A stretch of 64,000 nucleotides of DNA from Blumeriella jaapii (lineage: Eukaryota; Ascomycota; Leotiomycetes; Helotiales; Drepanopezizaceae), in the NCBI GenBank assembly GCA_009599575.1, contig VWND01000076.1, forward strand, positions 1,364,001 through 1,428,000, read 5' to 3'. Both the position numbers and the translations under genes were made by a program. Under the pieces are notes generated by a model. It was given only the letters and a program-made list of their open reading frames with translations, did no database searches and was not told the DNA's origin. Positions 11,104-23,112 of the stretch are shown in pieces. Every line of letters begins with the position of its first letter. Position 1 is the stretch's first letter.

Positions 11104-12850
11104 TTACTGAAGATCAAGAACTACTCTTCCCTGCATCTTTCCTTCAGACATCTCTTGAAAGACCTCGGTCAACTTTTCCATCTTCTCTGTCCTCAGGCGA
11201 GTCTTGACGATGCCTCTTGCGGCCATGTCCAAGACCTCAAGGGCATCACGCTGGTTACCCACGGCGCTTCCCTTGATATTCTGTTCCATTGCGACCATTG
11301 CAGCTGGGAATGACTTCGCAATTGGCACGGAGTCTCCCTCTGGCATGCCCACACAGACCAGGGTCCCTCCAAATCTCAAGAAGTCCAGTGCTTGTGCATA
11401 CGCCTTGTTCGAAGCTGTGCATACAACGACAGCTGAAGCTCCGAGTCCTGGTGAAGTCAGTGACTTGGGCTAATGCTATTGCGGAGAATTCTTTGGTCGT
11501 CACAGCAGACTCACCTCCCGTCACCTTCTTGACCTCTTCCGCTATCGTCTTGTCATCGAATTTGGTTACGTCGATGAAAACCTCAGCGCCACACTCCTTG
11601 ACCAGGCTCTCCTTGGTCCCATGATCGATTCCAATGATTCTGAAAGCCATGCCTCTCGATCCGATTTGGCAGGCCAAGTGGCCCCTATCCAATTAGCGAG
11701 AGCCGTTGCACGTCCGAGTTATCACTCACAACCCACCACCGGCTCCAGCTATAATACCCAACATTAGCTACCTGTCATCAGACCAACTATCGCGCAGAAG
11801 AATCAACTCACCGATAACTACCCACTGTCCACTTTTCGCATCCGATTTGCGCAAGGCTGAGTACCTAGTACAAGCCATACGAGTGAGCTTCGGCTCGCCT
11901 TTTCACCGATTTTCATGCAGCCTCCTCTGCGACCGCTCTCCCCACAGCTTGCACAAGCACAAAGGAAGGATAGCACCTACGTAGTAACACCAGCGCAAAG
12001 CATCGGTGCGGCGTCTTCAGATGCCAATGTCTCTGGAATTGGGGTGACGTAGTTGGCCGGTGCCAGTGCGTACTGCTGGAACGTTCCCGGGTCTATGCAA
12101 TCGTTAACGTGTATTCCAGATCTCCGCTCGAAACCACGGTTCACGACATGCCACTCACAATAATATCCCGAGATTTTTTGGTTCTACCCATTCCAAGTTC
12201 GTCAGCAAAATACCCATCCAAAAGTCGGACTTGCAACTCACGAAGCAAACACCGTCTCTTCCTTCCAAGCAAGCCGGGCAAGCACCACATGCGTACGCGA
12301 TCCACTGATTTCAAGCTCAGCTTCGTGAATCCAAAGCTGCACACCCCCCACAATGAATAAATACCTTGATACCGACACGATCCCCGACCTTCACACGTCC
12401 ATTTTCAGACCCTGGTCCCAGCTTATGGACAATACCCACGCCCTCATGCCCACCTACTTGTCCTGCTTGCGTAGGGTATGGGACTGCGCAACTGTTAACA
12501 CTATTCAGATGCTTCGCCTCTCGTTCGTGACATTCTGTGGGCAACAAGGGGGCTTACGTCCGCGCCACGAGTTCTCCATCACTCCCATATCTGAGTGGCA
12601 TACACCCGAGTGTGTCCTGAACCCTCAAAACGCGTCAGCCTCACATCCTTCAGTTGTCACCTCCGCCCATTTCCCCCCGAAAAAAATAGGGGAAAGAAGG
12701 AACGTACAGCCGCACCAGCACATCTCCAGGCCCAGGCTCAGGCGTGTCAAGCTCCTCAACCCTCGTCGAAATCGTCCCCGGCTTGTCATACACCATAGCC
12801 TTATACGTCTTCGGAATATCGAACATCTGTTCCGTTGCCGCGTCTCCCAT
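11104..12850 (-). CDS. Zinc-type alcohol dehydrogenase, ADH1-like, ten exons
   Basis: Cytosolic-type NAD-dependent alcohol dehydrogenase of 368 residues. Exons (minus strand): 12850-12708, 12616-12558, 12483-12365, 12304-12242, 12183-12159, 12092-11981, 11864-11812, 11748-11730, 11684-11515 and 11447-11104. All nine introns are GT..AG and the phases agree throughout, so the gene is intact despite its dense splitting (the smallest exons are 19 and 25 nt). Motifs in order: THSGVCHSDMGVMENSW (catalytic Zn), VGGHEGVGIVHKLG, CGACPACLEGRDGVC (structural Zn), ISGYYYPGTFQQYALAPANY, GAGGGLGHLACQIGSRG (nucleotide fold) and GIDHG, whose Asp fits NAD. It resembles the yeast ADH1 class more than the gene at 7150 does. 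Both flank the doubtful locus at 8.7-9.7 kb. Confidence 0.92.
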
Positions 12851-13512
12851 CTTGTCTGATTTGCTATTTTCGATTGGTGTTTTTCACGATGTGCAGAGAG
12901 AGCAAGTTCCGTTGGAAAGAGCCGGAGGGGAATGATCAAGCTCAAAAATCTCGCCAACGAGAGCTTGTTGATACTTATATATACTTGCATCCCGACCTTG
13001 CCCAAGAGCGGGGATTTCTCTCCTTCCTAAACTTGGCAACGTCCCGTCAACATGGTTCTGCTCCATGCGTGGCTGCGCTCCGAGGTCTGCTCCATGTGGC
13101 GTTCGAGCCGTCGCCGAGTAGTGCGGGGTACAGTAAATCCCGTGTCTGCAACACATGAGCCCCCGAGAAACCTTCCATGGGAATTCCTCGCCGTCTTGGT
13201 TGGATGGAGAGATGAGATCCCCACCTTCGTGAGATGCCAACGTCTAGGGAGAGGGGGTTTCGGGCTCTCGGTGGTCTGGGCAAACGCAAGTGTTGGCTGT
13301 GGAACGTCTGATCTTCTCGATGGGAATTTTTATCGGAATTCTCAGTCATGAGATAAGATTTGTAGTAATCACAAGAAGAATTAGTATTCTGCTTAGACGC
13401 AATCGTTATCTCTAAATCATTGTCTCGGGTCGCATTCCCATTTTATATCCTGTTTCAAAACATCTCTCGTCTATCTTAGAGTTTGCTATATGTCGCCCGC
13501 CCTACTCCACCT
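12851..13512. other. Region between ADH promoter and FMN oxidase 3' end
   Basis: It contains the 5' region of the ADH gene ending at 12850 and the downstream region of the minus-strand gene starting at 15120. No feature of its own is seen. Confidence 0.45.
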
Positions 13513-15120
13513 TCAATTGTTAGATTTGACATCCCCTCCATACTGCACCCTCCTAATCATTGAGCGGTTACACCCCTCGATGTTCGTGATGCCAGAAAGT
13601 CCCATCGACTGATCCAGATCTGCCAGAATGCCCTGCAAGACCTGTTTCGCGCCGGCCTTCACATCCGAACGTCAGCTTTCCAACACGCCGCATGTTCTAA
13701 AGCATCACATACCTTTCCGCCCACTGCCAACCCGTAGATCGCTGGCCTGCCAACGAAGACGGCTTTGGCGCCGAGCGAGAGCGCCTTGATGATGTCTACC
13801 CCGCCGCGGATCCCGCTGTCGAAGATGACGGTGAGCTTGTCGCCTACGGCGTCGACGATTTCGGGGAGCATTTCGAGGGAGCCGACGGCGCCGTCGAGTT
13901 GGCGGCCTTGTTGGACTCGTGTCAGTGAGAGATCGCGTAGAGTTTTACATACCGGGAGAAATCTGACCTCCGTGATTGCTGACGACGATGCCTTGAACGC
14001 CGTGCTCAACCGCCAATTTGGCATCCTCAGGGTGCTACAGGTTTTCACCCACCGTCAGTTTCGTGGATCTCACCCAACCGCTGAATAGATTCTGATTTGG
14101 GGACTCGCCTGGATCCCCTTCAGCACAATGGGCCCGTTCCAATGCTTTTGCAAATGCGCAATCTGATCCCAAGTATGGGCAGCGCCTGAAAACACCTCTC
14201 CGGTCCACTCCTTCGACGCCAGCAACGTACTCTCAACCGAGTCCTCCACATTCGCCCCATACTTCTCCGTAAACCTCCTCCTGAATGCCGGATCGGTGAA
14301 GCCCGTCCTGTTGCCGACGCCCTTCGCGAACGGGATGTAGGCCCCATCCAGATCTGCTGGCCGCCACGCCAGCGCCCACGTGTCCAGGGTCACGACGAGG
14401 ACCTTGTAGCCGCTGTCCTGCGCGCGCTTGAGTAGCGACTCCGTCACCTCTTCCGTCTGCGGCCAGTACAGCTGGTACCAGCGGGGCCCGCTGCCGGACG
14501 CCCGCGCGACTTCCTCGATCGAGGAGCTGGACGCCGTGCTCAGGACGAAGGGGACGCCGATCTCAGCGCAGACCTGGGCCAGGCCCGTCTCCTTGTCTTC
14601 GTGGAAGATGGACTGCACGCCGATGGGGGCCATCAGGACGGGGCTTTCTGCAGTTCGAACATTAGAACCTCCAGTCTCGGCATGTGCATTTGGTGTGTCT
14701 TTCTTACCGTACTTCTCACCAAAGAGCTCCACGGTCAGATCCCGCTTCGAGGTCGGCCTCAGCATCCGGGGAACCATCTTCCACTGCCTAAATGCCAGGC
14801 GGTTGGCATCCATGGTGGCTCGCTCGCCGGCACCACCGGCTACATAGTTGTATGCTTCGGGCCTCAGTTTGCTCTTCGCTTGCGCCTCGAGCTTGTTCGG
14901 GTCGGTGGTCACCAGGGGAAATTTCTGGTCCAACAAGCCCGCTTGTACATCACACATGGTTAGCAACCACAGCTCAAACGGAATGAAGGGTTGCCAGATG
15001 AGGGGATGAGACGAGATGAGATTTACCTGTGTATATCGCATTTTGGAAGGCTCCGTAGTTGCGGTGCTCGGCTGTGCCGGCAACGGCTTGGGGCTGCTTC
15101 TTTTCTATCTCGGAAGACAT
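13513..15120 (-). CDS. FMN-dependent 2-hydroxyacid oxidase, lactate 2-monooxygenase-like
   Basis: An FMN TIM-barrel enzyme oxidising L-2-hydroxy acids. Exons (minus): 15120-15027, 14941-14708, 14647-14109, 14034-13968, 13906-13713 and 13656-13513, giving 423 residues. Conserved blocks: AYNYVAGGAGERATMDANR, VLMAPIGVQSIFHED, FVLSTASSSSIEEVA, WYQLYWPQ, VVTLDTWALAWRPADLDGAY (typical of the lactate monooxygenase branch), LKGIQHPEDAKLAV, VVSNHGGRQLDGA with the catalytic His, and FDSGIRGGVDIIKALSLGAK for the phosphate of FMN. No cytochrome b5 domain precedes it, so it is not a cytochrome b2. Intron 3 (14108-14035) starts with GC (CAG|GCGAGT) and is phase 0, the second GC-AG intron of the window. No clear PTS1 is visible at the C-terminus (ends VKSNN). 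Confidence 0.9.
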
Positions 15121-16456
15121 GATTGCTTCAGATTCCCGATGAGGATGAGAACACGGATGGATTGTTGAAGCAGTGGGCTGTATCTAATTAAATATGTGGG
15201 AGGTAAATATGAGACGAAGTTTCTTCCGACCTGCAGAGTGGTGATACGGCAGAGAATTTCGAGTGGTGTTGTTCGAACTTTTGAAAGAAGGCGGACTTCC
15301 ACCAAGTTACGTCATCTGTTTTTGTTTACCGCAAGGATCCGAAACGCGTTCGCATGCGCGCGGGGTTTTAGAGGAGATCTAGGACGCCGTGATACAGATT
15401 TTGTCCACTTCGGATTGAGCCCAAAGGGCCGCAGAACATTGGGAGTGTGATTTTTTGGTATACTGCCTTTCTCGCTAAATCGCCTCTCAGCAGGCCGGGA
15501 AATCTTATCATTCTTCCTCGTTTTCTATCCTTCTTCACCATTACAATCATTTAGAGAGTTCATATTCCGATGTTTTCCCACACTCTCATCTAGAAACAGA
15601 GATAAACCGCGTAAGGAATCAATACATCAGCTTTTAAAGAGAAACATCAGATTTGGTACAAACCAACCAAGCCAAGCGGAGGTACAGTACTAACTCGACA
15701 TCGTCATTCAGCGCGAATCGTCAGCGTGTTCTCTTTTCACTTACAATGGTGCGGAGATGAAGACAGAATTCTGGTCCAGGAGAGGAAATAGCAACTTTTT
15801 TTGTCGTGCGCCAATATCTATCTTGTTGCTTTGTTTTGATGATAAACACATCACATGGCATAGGTACAGTACAGACTGTACAGTGTTTGTACTGTAAGTA
15901 CATAAACCTGGGAGCTGTTTGCTCGGCTATCCTTCGCCTCGACTCGCTTAGCTGATTGATTTTGGTTCGCAGATCATTAGGATGATTTGTAAGTATGAAT
16001 GATGCCTGGAAGTTAATAAGTACGAGTTGCCGCTTCATCTTTTGAATTCATCGATAAAGCATTGTTTTGAGAGGAAGGGAGGTGGCTCTTCTTTCTCATC
16101 ATGTGCAAGGCTCTACGTAAGCCTGCGCATCCAACTCAAAAAGTCGAAAACGAACCTGTGAATCAGAATGAATCTTTTCGATGTAAAAAGTACTGTATGT
16201 ACTGTACCATGAGTAAGCTTACAGGTGAACCTGCACAACTCGAGTCCTTCAGATCACGTGCAACCCTTTCTAGCGTCCACTAGCATTCGGCCCGCCAAAA
16301 AGGGAGAAAGCGGCCGCCCCGCCAAGAGAAAACCACCAGGACAGCTCCTCTATACTGTACAGTACAGGACAATTTCCACCACACCACCACACACCACGAC
16401 ACACACTCACTCAGCTACCCACCCCCCCAGTCCTCTTTAATCCACAAGCTTGATCG
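15121..16456. other. Divergent intergenic region with GTACTGTAC-type palindromes
   Basis: 1.3 kb between the FMN oxidase and DPH4 starts. It has dense TACTGTAC/GTACAGTA elements at 15863-15900, 16190-16209 and 16352-16368. The DPH4-proximal 60 nt are rich in CAC. No gene is supported. Confidence 0.45.
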
Positions 16457-17070
16457 ATGGCCTCCCTCCCAACCTACTACGAGATCCTCGCGCTCCCGCC
16501 CTCCCTCCGCGCCGAGGCGTGCCTCTCGGCGCAACGCTGCGAACCGCGTACCGGCGTGCGCTCCTGCGGAACCACCCTGACAAAGCGACCCCCCGCACAT
16601 CCCACACTGTCGAGTCGAAGGCACCATCAGCAGCAGCAGGGTGTTACTCCATCGATCAGATCACGACGGCGTTTGCCGTGCTGTCGGATCCGAAGGCGAG
16701 GAGGGCGTATGATGAGGGGTTGAAGAAGCGGCTGGGGGTGGGTATGGGTGGGGGAAGGCGAGAGGAGTGGCGCACGGGTCTGGAGACGGTAGATTTGGAT
16801 GAGCTTGATGGGGGGGATGTGGAAGGAGACGAGGATGGCTATGGTGATGGTGCGGAGGGGGAGGGAGAGGCGGTTTGGTGGAGGGCATGTCGGTGTGGTG
16901 ATGAGAGGGGCTTTGTGGTTCGGGAGAGTGATTTGGAGGATGCTGCTGGGAAGGGCGTGGAGAGCGAGGTGTGTGTTGGGTGTAGGGGGTGTAGTCTTTG
17001 GCTGAGGGTGCTGTTCGCGATCGTGGAGGAGGGAGATGAAGGGGTGGATGGGAGGGAAGGAGGATCATGA
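16457..17070 (+). CDS. DPH4: Dph4-like J-domain/CSL zinc-finger protein, one-base frameshift in exon
   Basis: Dph4 supplies iron/electrons to the diphthamide pathway (modification of elongation factor 2) and stimulates Hsp70. The ATG at 16457 reads MASLPTYYEILALPPSLRAE, the start of a J domain, but the frame must change by one base at about 16514-16519 to continue as TLRTAYRRALLRNHPDKAT (helix II and HPD motif). A missing G in GAGGCG would restore it; no intron fits. The J domain ends in FAVLSDPKARRAYDEGL. The C-terminal CSL-type zinc module shows paired cysteines CRCGDERGFVV and EVCVGCRGCSLWLRV. A Gly/Glu-rich linker joins the two. Restored length is about 204 residues, normal for Dph4. The frameshift is more likely a sequence error than a loss of function. 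Confidence 0.82.
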
Positions 17071-17869
17071 GAGGAAGGATTCTGGGTGAGTGAGTGCTCA
17101 GAGAATGCACTGTATATGGAACGTATATGCTGGTGCTGGGATACATATCATGCCGTATGCCCCGTTGTTGACTGTTGGTTGACTGGGACAAGCAGGATCC
17201 GTGTAGCCACGCAGAGCGAGCGATCCAGAAGCCATGATGCAATCGTGAATCGTCGGCCACAAGAAGACTGCAGAATTGCCCATGCTCCCGAGCACCGTGA
17301 ATCTGCCATGCACACACCTCCTCCCACGAGACAGTATCGGAGAGGTGTCATACACGACGGCCTCCCTCCCTCCCTCCCTTTTCCTTGCCCTCAAAAGCAA
17401 TGTGCCGACTTCCTATGACTTCCATTCAGAGGCCGGAGCCGTTCTTGGTCGCCTCAAACCTGCGGTGGATTCCTCTGGCAACGGCCGATGAAGGATCAGC
17501 GAAGGCCAGCACCCCATGTGGACAATGAGCGGCGCTGGAGAATTCGGATGTTGCTGGTGTTGAGGGAAGAGAGAAAGAAGGAGAGAAGGTGGTTCGCGGT
17601 TTTATTTTGGGGGTTTCCTCGTCGAGGCGGTGAGGCGAGCTAAACCCACATGAGACTAAAGCCGACCCGCGCTGCTGTAAGCGGAAGACACCGACAGTCG
17701 TTGCTGCTGTGTGTAAACAGTATCTGCTTGCTGTCCAGTCCAGTCCCAATCAGTCCCAATCAGTCCAAGTCCAAGCCCAAGCCCGAGCCCCTCTGTCCCT
17801 CTGTCCCTCTGTCCCTCCGTGCCCTTCCCCCTCCCCCTCCCCCTCCTCCTCCTCCTCCTCCTCGCATCG
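17071..17869. other. Intergenic region upstream of the aminopeptidase
   Basis: Starts with the DPH4 3' region. From about 17740 a pyrimidine-rich stretch (CAGTCC repeats, then CCCTCTGT and CTCCTC repeats) runs up to the putative leader exon at 17870. No gene is supported. Confidence 0.45.
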
Positions 17870-20800
17870 ATGCGTTTTCTACTCTCTGCGACCACTCTCA
17901 TTGCTGCTGCCCCGAGACGCGCCATTTCAACAACAACATTTCAGAGGAGAGCTTGCCGCAATTCTCTCGACTCTTACCCTTCTCCAGCTGCCCTTGTGCC
18001 CGGCTCCATGTAAGAAAGACTTGCAGACGTGCAGACTCTACAATCACCTCCTACCTATGACTATTCACCCCAATACATACATGACTGACAGTCAGCTTCA
18101 GATTTAGTCCCCCGTGTAGACGAGCCCGGCCTTATACCCCTTCTCGAAAGTCTCTTCCTGCGTACACCACCACGAGACACTGCTCCTACCGACGGAACAA
18201 GATGTGCAGATCTCACGCGGAGCTTGATGTCGAGGGCGGCGCGATGCCGGCCACCAAGGACAGACAGATCCTGCCGGCACACACGAAGCCTCTACACTAT
18301 CATGTAACTTTGGAGCCGAACTTCTCGACCTTCAAGTACAGAGGCTCGGTGGTCATTGATCTGGCCGTGGTGGAAGACACGAACAGCATTTCCCTAAACA
18401 CCCTAGAGCTGGAGATCCTCTCTACCAAGGTCATCTCGGGTAGCGATACACTCATTAGGTCAGTCAGTCATGTTGTGACGGAGATCTCTTTGCATGCAAG
18501 CATTGCGGATTGGGCTAACTGGCCATAGCGACTCTCCAGTCCTCACCTACGATGAAGACTCCCAAACAACCAAAATCTCCTTCCCGGGAAAGGCACTCAC
18601 CAAGGGCTCCAAGGCGCAGCTCCTGATGACATTCAATGGCGAGCTCAACGACAAGATGGCTGGATTCTATCGGTCGACATACAAAAATGCAGATGGGAGC
18701 GAAGCAGTCATGGCAACCAGTCAGATGGAGGCTACTGATGCCAGAAGAGCTTTTCCTTGTTTTGACGAGCCAGCATTGAAGGCGGAGTTCACGGTTACCT
18801 TGATCGCCGACAAGAAGTACACATGTTTGAGCAACATGGATGTTTCATCGGAGAAGGACGTCACCACGGAGTACAGTGGAACGCCTAAGAAGGCAGTGAG
18901 CTTCAACAAGTCCCCTCTGATGTCCACGTACTTGATCTGCTTCATAATCGGAGAGCTCAACTACATCGAATCGACCAAGTTCCGAGTACCGGTCAGGGTC
19001 TATGCGCCTCCCACATCAGACATCGAGCACGGCCGCTTTTCGCTGGAGCTTGCAGCAAAAACCCTGGAGTTCTACGAGACTACCTTCGACAGCAAATTCC
19101 CCCTCCCAAAGATGGACATGGTTGCCATCCCGGACTTCGCGGCTGGAGCCATGGAAAATTGGGGCCTCGTCACCTACCGTGTGGTTGATCTCATGTTAGA
19201 CGAGAAGACGAGCGGGGCTTCCACGAAGGAGCGTGTCGCCGAGGTCGTGCAACATGAGCTTGCTCACCAGTGGTTCGGAAATCTAGTGACCATGACTTCT
19301 GGGATGGACTGTGGCTCAACGAGGGATTTGCCACGTGGATGTCTTGGTACTCGTGCAACGTTTTCTACCCGGAGTGGAAGGTGTGGCAAGGTTATGTCAC
19401 CGATAACCTTCAAAGCGCCCTTAGCCTCGACTCTCTGCGCAGCAGTCACCCGATCGAGGTTCCGGTGAAAAGAGCTGACCAGGTCAACCAAATCTTCGAT
19501 GCAATTTCCTACTCCAAGGGGTCTAGTGTTATTCGCATGGTGTCGAAGTACCTCGGCGAGGACGTGTTTATGCAAGGGATTCGAGACTACCTGAAGAAAC
19601 ATGCGTATGGTAACACCGAAACTGGTGACCTATGGCACGCTCTTAGCGCTGCGAGCGGAAAGGACGTTGAAGCTGTGATGGACATCTGGACGAAGCACGT
19701 TGGTTTTCCTGTCGTTTCGGTTACCGAGAACGCCGGAGCCAAGTCAATTCACGTCAAGCAAACCGTTTTCTCCGCACAGGAGACGTCAAACCCGAGGAAG
19801 ACAAGGTCCTCTACCCTGTCTTCTTGGGTCTCCGCACGAAGAACGGCGTTGATGAATCCATAGTCTTGTCGACTCGAGAGGCGGATTTTGAGGTGCCAGA
19901 CATCGACTTCTTTAAGCTCAACGCAGACCATGGCTCTCTATATCGCACATCCTATACCCCAGAGCGTCTGGAGAAGCTTGGGCAGGCTGCCAAAGATGGT
20001 CTCTTGAGCGTTGAGGATCGGGCTGGTATGATTTCAGATGCTGGGGCTCTCGCGGCATCCGGCTATGGCAAGACGTCGGGCGTTCTCAACCTACTCAAGG
20101 GTTTCAGTGCCGAAAGCGAGTTTGTTGTCTGGAGCGAAATCATTACCCGTCTTGGGGCTGTTCAGAGCACGTGGATGTTTGAGGATCAAAAGATCAGAGA
20201 TGGTCTTGAGACTTTCCAGCGAGATCTGGTCAGCGACCTTGCACACCAGCTTGGATGGGAGTTCTCTGAAAACGATGACCACCTCCAACAGCAGTTCAAG
20301 GCTCTGCTCTTTGGAAGCGCTGGTATGTCTGGCGACAAGGTTGTTATCAAGGCCGCACAAGACATGTTTGCGAAGTATGCCGACGGTGATAAGTCTGCCA
20401 TTCACCCCAACATCAGAGGTGCTGTCTTCGGCATGAACCTGAAATACGGTGGCGAGAAAGAGGTCCGTGAAATTGTGACGAGTTTGTAATCATTGCTAAC
20501 CAAATCCCAGTACAATGTCGTTCTCGAAGCATACCGCACAGGCAAAACCGCTGATGAGCGGAACACCGCGCTTCGTCAACTCGGCAGAGCCAAGGATCCC
20601 GAGCTCATAAAGCGATCTCTTGCTATGCCGTTCGGAGGCGAAGTCAAGGAGCAGGATATCTACATGCCCGTCAGCGCCCTCCGAACCCATCCCGCTGGTA
20701 TCAAGGCCTTGTACAACTGGATGACGCAGAACTGGGACGAGCTTGCACGAAGACTGCCCGCCGGTCTGTCTATGCTTGGCTCGATGGTCTCGATATGCAC

Positions 20801-20999
20801 ATCGAGCTTCTCAACCCACGCCGACGTGGAGCGCATCGAAAGATTCTTTGCAGGCAAGAACACCAAGGGCTTCGACCAGAGCCTGGCGCAGAGTCTCGAT
20901 TCCATCAAAGCAAAGGCTGCGTGGCTCGATCGGGATCGAGGGGATGTGAAGAAGTGGGTGGAGGCTTACAAAGGCAAAACGATCAAGAGCGAATTGTAA
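17870..20999 (+). CDS. M1-family zinc aminopeptidase with possible mitochondrial leader exon; two frameshifts
   Basis: Removes N-terminal residues from peptides (Ape2/Aap1 type). The core exons are 18202 (ATG) or 18210-18458, 18529-20462 and 20511-20999. The last intron is 48 nt with a weak GTCCGT donor, chosen because the join [16 protein letters not shown] fits the family. Active-site motifs: [30 protein letters not shown], and [11 protein letters not shown] for the third zinc ligand. Two one-base deletions interrupt it: at about 19293 (ATGACTTC where ATGGACTTC is expected) and about 19764. An optional first exon 17870-18009 ([20 protein letters not shown]) is basic and Ser/Thr-rich like a mitochondrial presequence and splices in phase to 18210. 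The cytosolic form is about 893 residues and the leader form about 937. Confidence 0.87.
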
Positions 21000-21724
21000 A
21001 TACCTAAGCGTGTCGAGCAATGGTGAACATTGAGGTAGTTAGTTGTCACACAAATGGGGTGGCGTAGATAGATGCGAAGAAGCAATTATAAAGGAGGCGA
21101 AGCGGTGAAAATACCTATCAATCTCTACTGAATAAATCTCGATAGTACATACATCAAACTCTGTTCTGTGCTACTGGTTCGCTGAGTAGAGGTTCATACT
21201 TGACGCTTCGCGGGTAGATACTTTAGGTATCAATCAGTGGAAGCAAGCAAGCAAGCAGTCCTTCCCACCCCTCCATCGTTCTGTAAGCTATGTAGCTCGC
21301 TAGATTGTCAGCTCTAAATACCTACGTAGGTAGGTAGGTAGGTGGCTTGCGTTACTTCGTTAAGTACAGTAGGTACCTAGCCAGCAGTACCTTACAGAGC
21401 TTAACCAAGGCGTCACGCAACGGCACGTTAGGGTCGCATCTCTAGGTACCTGTACGGTAGGTAGATGAGGACATGGCTCCTCCTGATCTTCTCCGCGTCT
21501 TTCTAATTCTCGTCATTCTAACAGCGTAGGCGAAAGGCGACGTTGTGTGGTGAGGGGAATGGAGGTGACTAGCTCATTGGGCTGTCAACTGATACTGTGA
21601 ATCAAAGCCAGGCGAGATCGCGATGGATTTGCGGCCAATCGCCCGAGAAGAGCTTGTTGCTGAATACTCCAGGCCGTGGACTGCGTCCGATCGAGAGCAG
21701 AGTGTGATGATGTATGGAATCGCC
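21000..21724. other. Convergent intergenic region
   Basis: Lies between the aminopeptidase stop and the glycosyltransferase stop. It has GTAGGTAGGTAGGTAGGT at about 21325-21342 and scattered GTACAGTAGGTACC-type sequence near 21363. No gene. Confidence 0.45.
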
Positions 21725-23112
21725 CTACGTATCTTGTTCCGGAAAACTCCCATGGTCGCAAAGGGGCTGTTTCGAAGCCCACTCGGCTAGCCTGGTCGTG
21801 TTCCAGCCACTGCGCCATGTTCCCTCTCCATCGGCCTCTTTCCTGTACCCGAGCCGAACACTCATACCGATGTTGCACGTACGCTCATGGTGCGAGTACT
21901 GGAAGCATTTCTCATCCATCTCACAAGCATGGGCACAATCTTCGAACGAAGCCGCATCGGAGGTCACCCCTCCTGTCTTGCCAAATTCTCCCTTTTCAGA
22001 CGCCAGATTGTCCCAGTTCTCCCGCTCCGAAAGCATCAACGGTTGGACGTACGTTTGGAATATCTCCGTGTGCGTCAGCAGCTCCTGGAACCTATCATCA
22101 GAACACTCGGCTAGGCCCCGCGGTGGGAAGTTCTACTCACGGATTTGTTGATCCTCCTGTCCTCAAAGTCTGCAAAGTTTCTCATTTCCTCGGGGCTCAG
22201 ATGATGCATGCTCAAAGCTGGCTTACACCAGTATTCCGGCGTGCCTGCTCCAAAAGGCATCGTTGCTGGCGCCTCCCCACTCATCAATGGCCAGACATCT
22301 TGGAGAGTCACCCCACAGTCTTTGAGCGCCATGCCCAACACGAGGTCTCCACAACACTTCCCGTGGATCCGATCATCCCAAAGCGCAGCGGTCCCTTCGT
22401 TGTTGACTACCAGTTCATACATACTGGCCCCCGACAGTACGATTCCAGTCCCTCCATGGGCGAACGTCGTACCTGAGGTGAACACCGCCGATCCAAAATA
22501 GTACTTGTTTTTAGGATTTAACGTGGCTAGCCATGCTTGCATATTCGACCAGATGAGATAAGTGTCAGCGTCGATGAAAAGATACCAATCCATGTTTGGT
22601 TTCAAGGCCCAAGTCTTTTCCAGCATGTGAATGTTCTTGTACTTATCCAACGTCCACGCTGCCAAATTTTCGGAGGAAGTTGGATGCTTCGCCCCTCGGA
22701 GGGAGCTGAGGTTGTGGCTAGCTTTCCAAAGCTCTTTCTGCTTGCTATAAAAGTCAAAGTCCGGGTTGTTCTGGACAATAGAGAGAGGGATCGTGTCCAG
22801 CGCATCGTACAGATGGTACTCTCCAATATCCTGCTCGAGATCGGAGAAGATGACAACATTTTGGACGTCCCGGAGGAAGGTTTGCATCTGGGCAGGTATT
22901 CTGTCACCAGCTTCTGAAGCACCGGTCTTCACTGATACCACAATGCGATCTGCCCGACCCGAATCCGAGACAGTATCCGAGCTCTTGATACTGCCTGCAA
23001 TATCGAGAGGAGATGTAGCGTTGCTCCGTGGATATAAGTAGAGGTACCCGAGGATGATCAATCCACCCACAAGGCTCCCGCGGAAACATGATCGGGACAC
23101 CCATCGAGTCAT
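21725..23112 (-). CDS. Type II membrane glycosyltransferase, GT31-like, with a Cys-rich C-terminal module
   Basis: Two exons, 23112-22141 and 22084-21725, encode 443 residues; the intron ends at TTCCAG so the frame reads NKSELLTHTEIF. A short cytosolic stretch and a TM (residues ~12-28, SLVGGLIILGYLYLYP) indicate a Golgi type II protein. The catalytic part contains NVVIFSDLEQDIGEYHLYDAL, the DxD motif in WYLFIDADTYLIWSNM, and GSAVFTSGTTFAHGGTGIVL followed by CCGDLVLGMALKDCGVTLQD, the pattern of fungal GT31-like proteins. The C-terminal ~100 residues contain four closely spaced cysteines (FEDCAHACEMDEKCFQYS.. CNIG) resembling a PAN/apple-type fold. The acceptor sugar is unknown. Confidence 0.8.
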
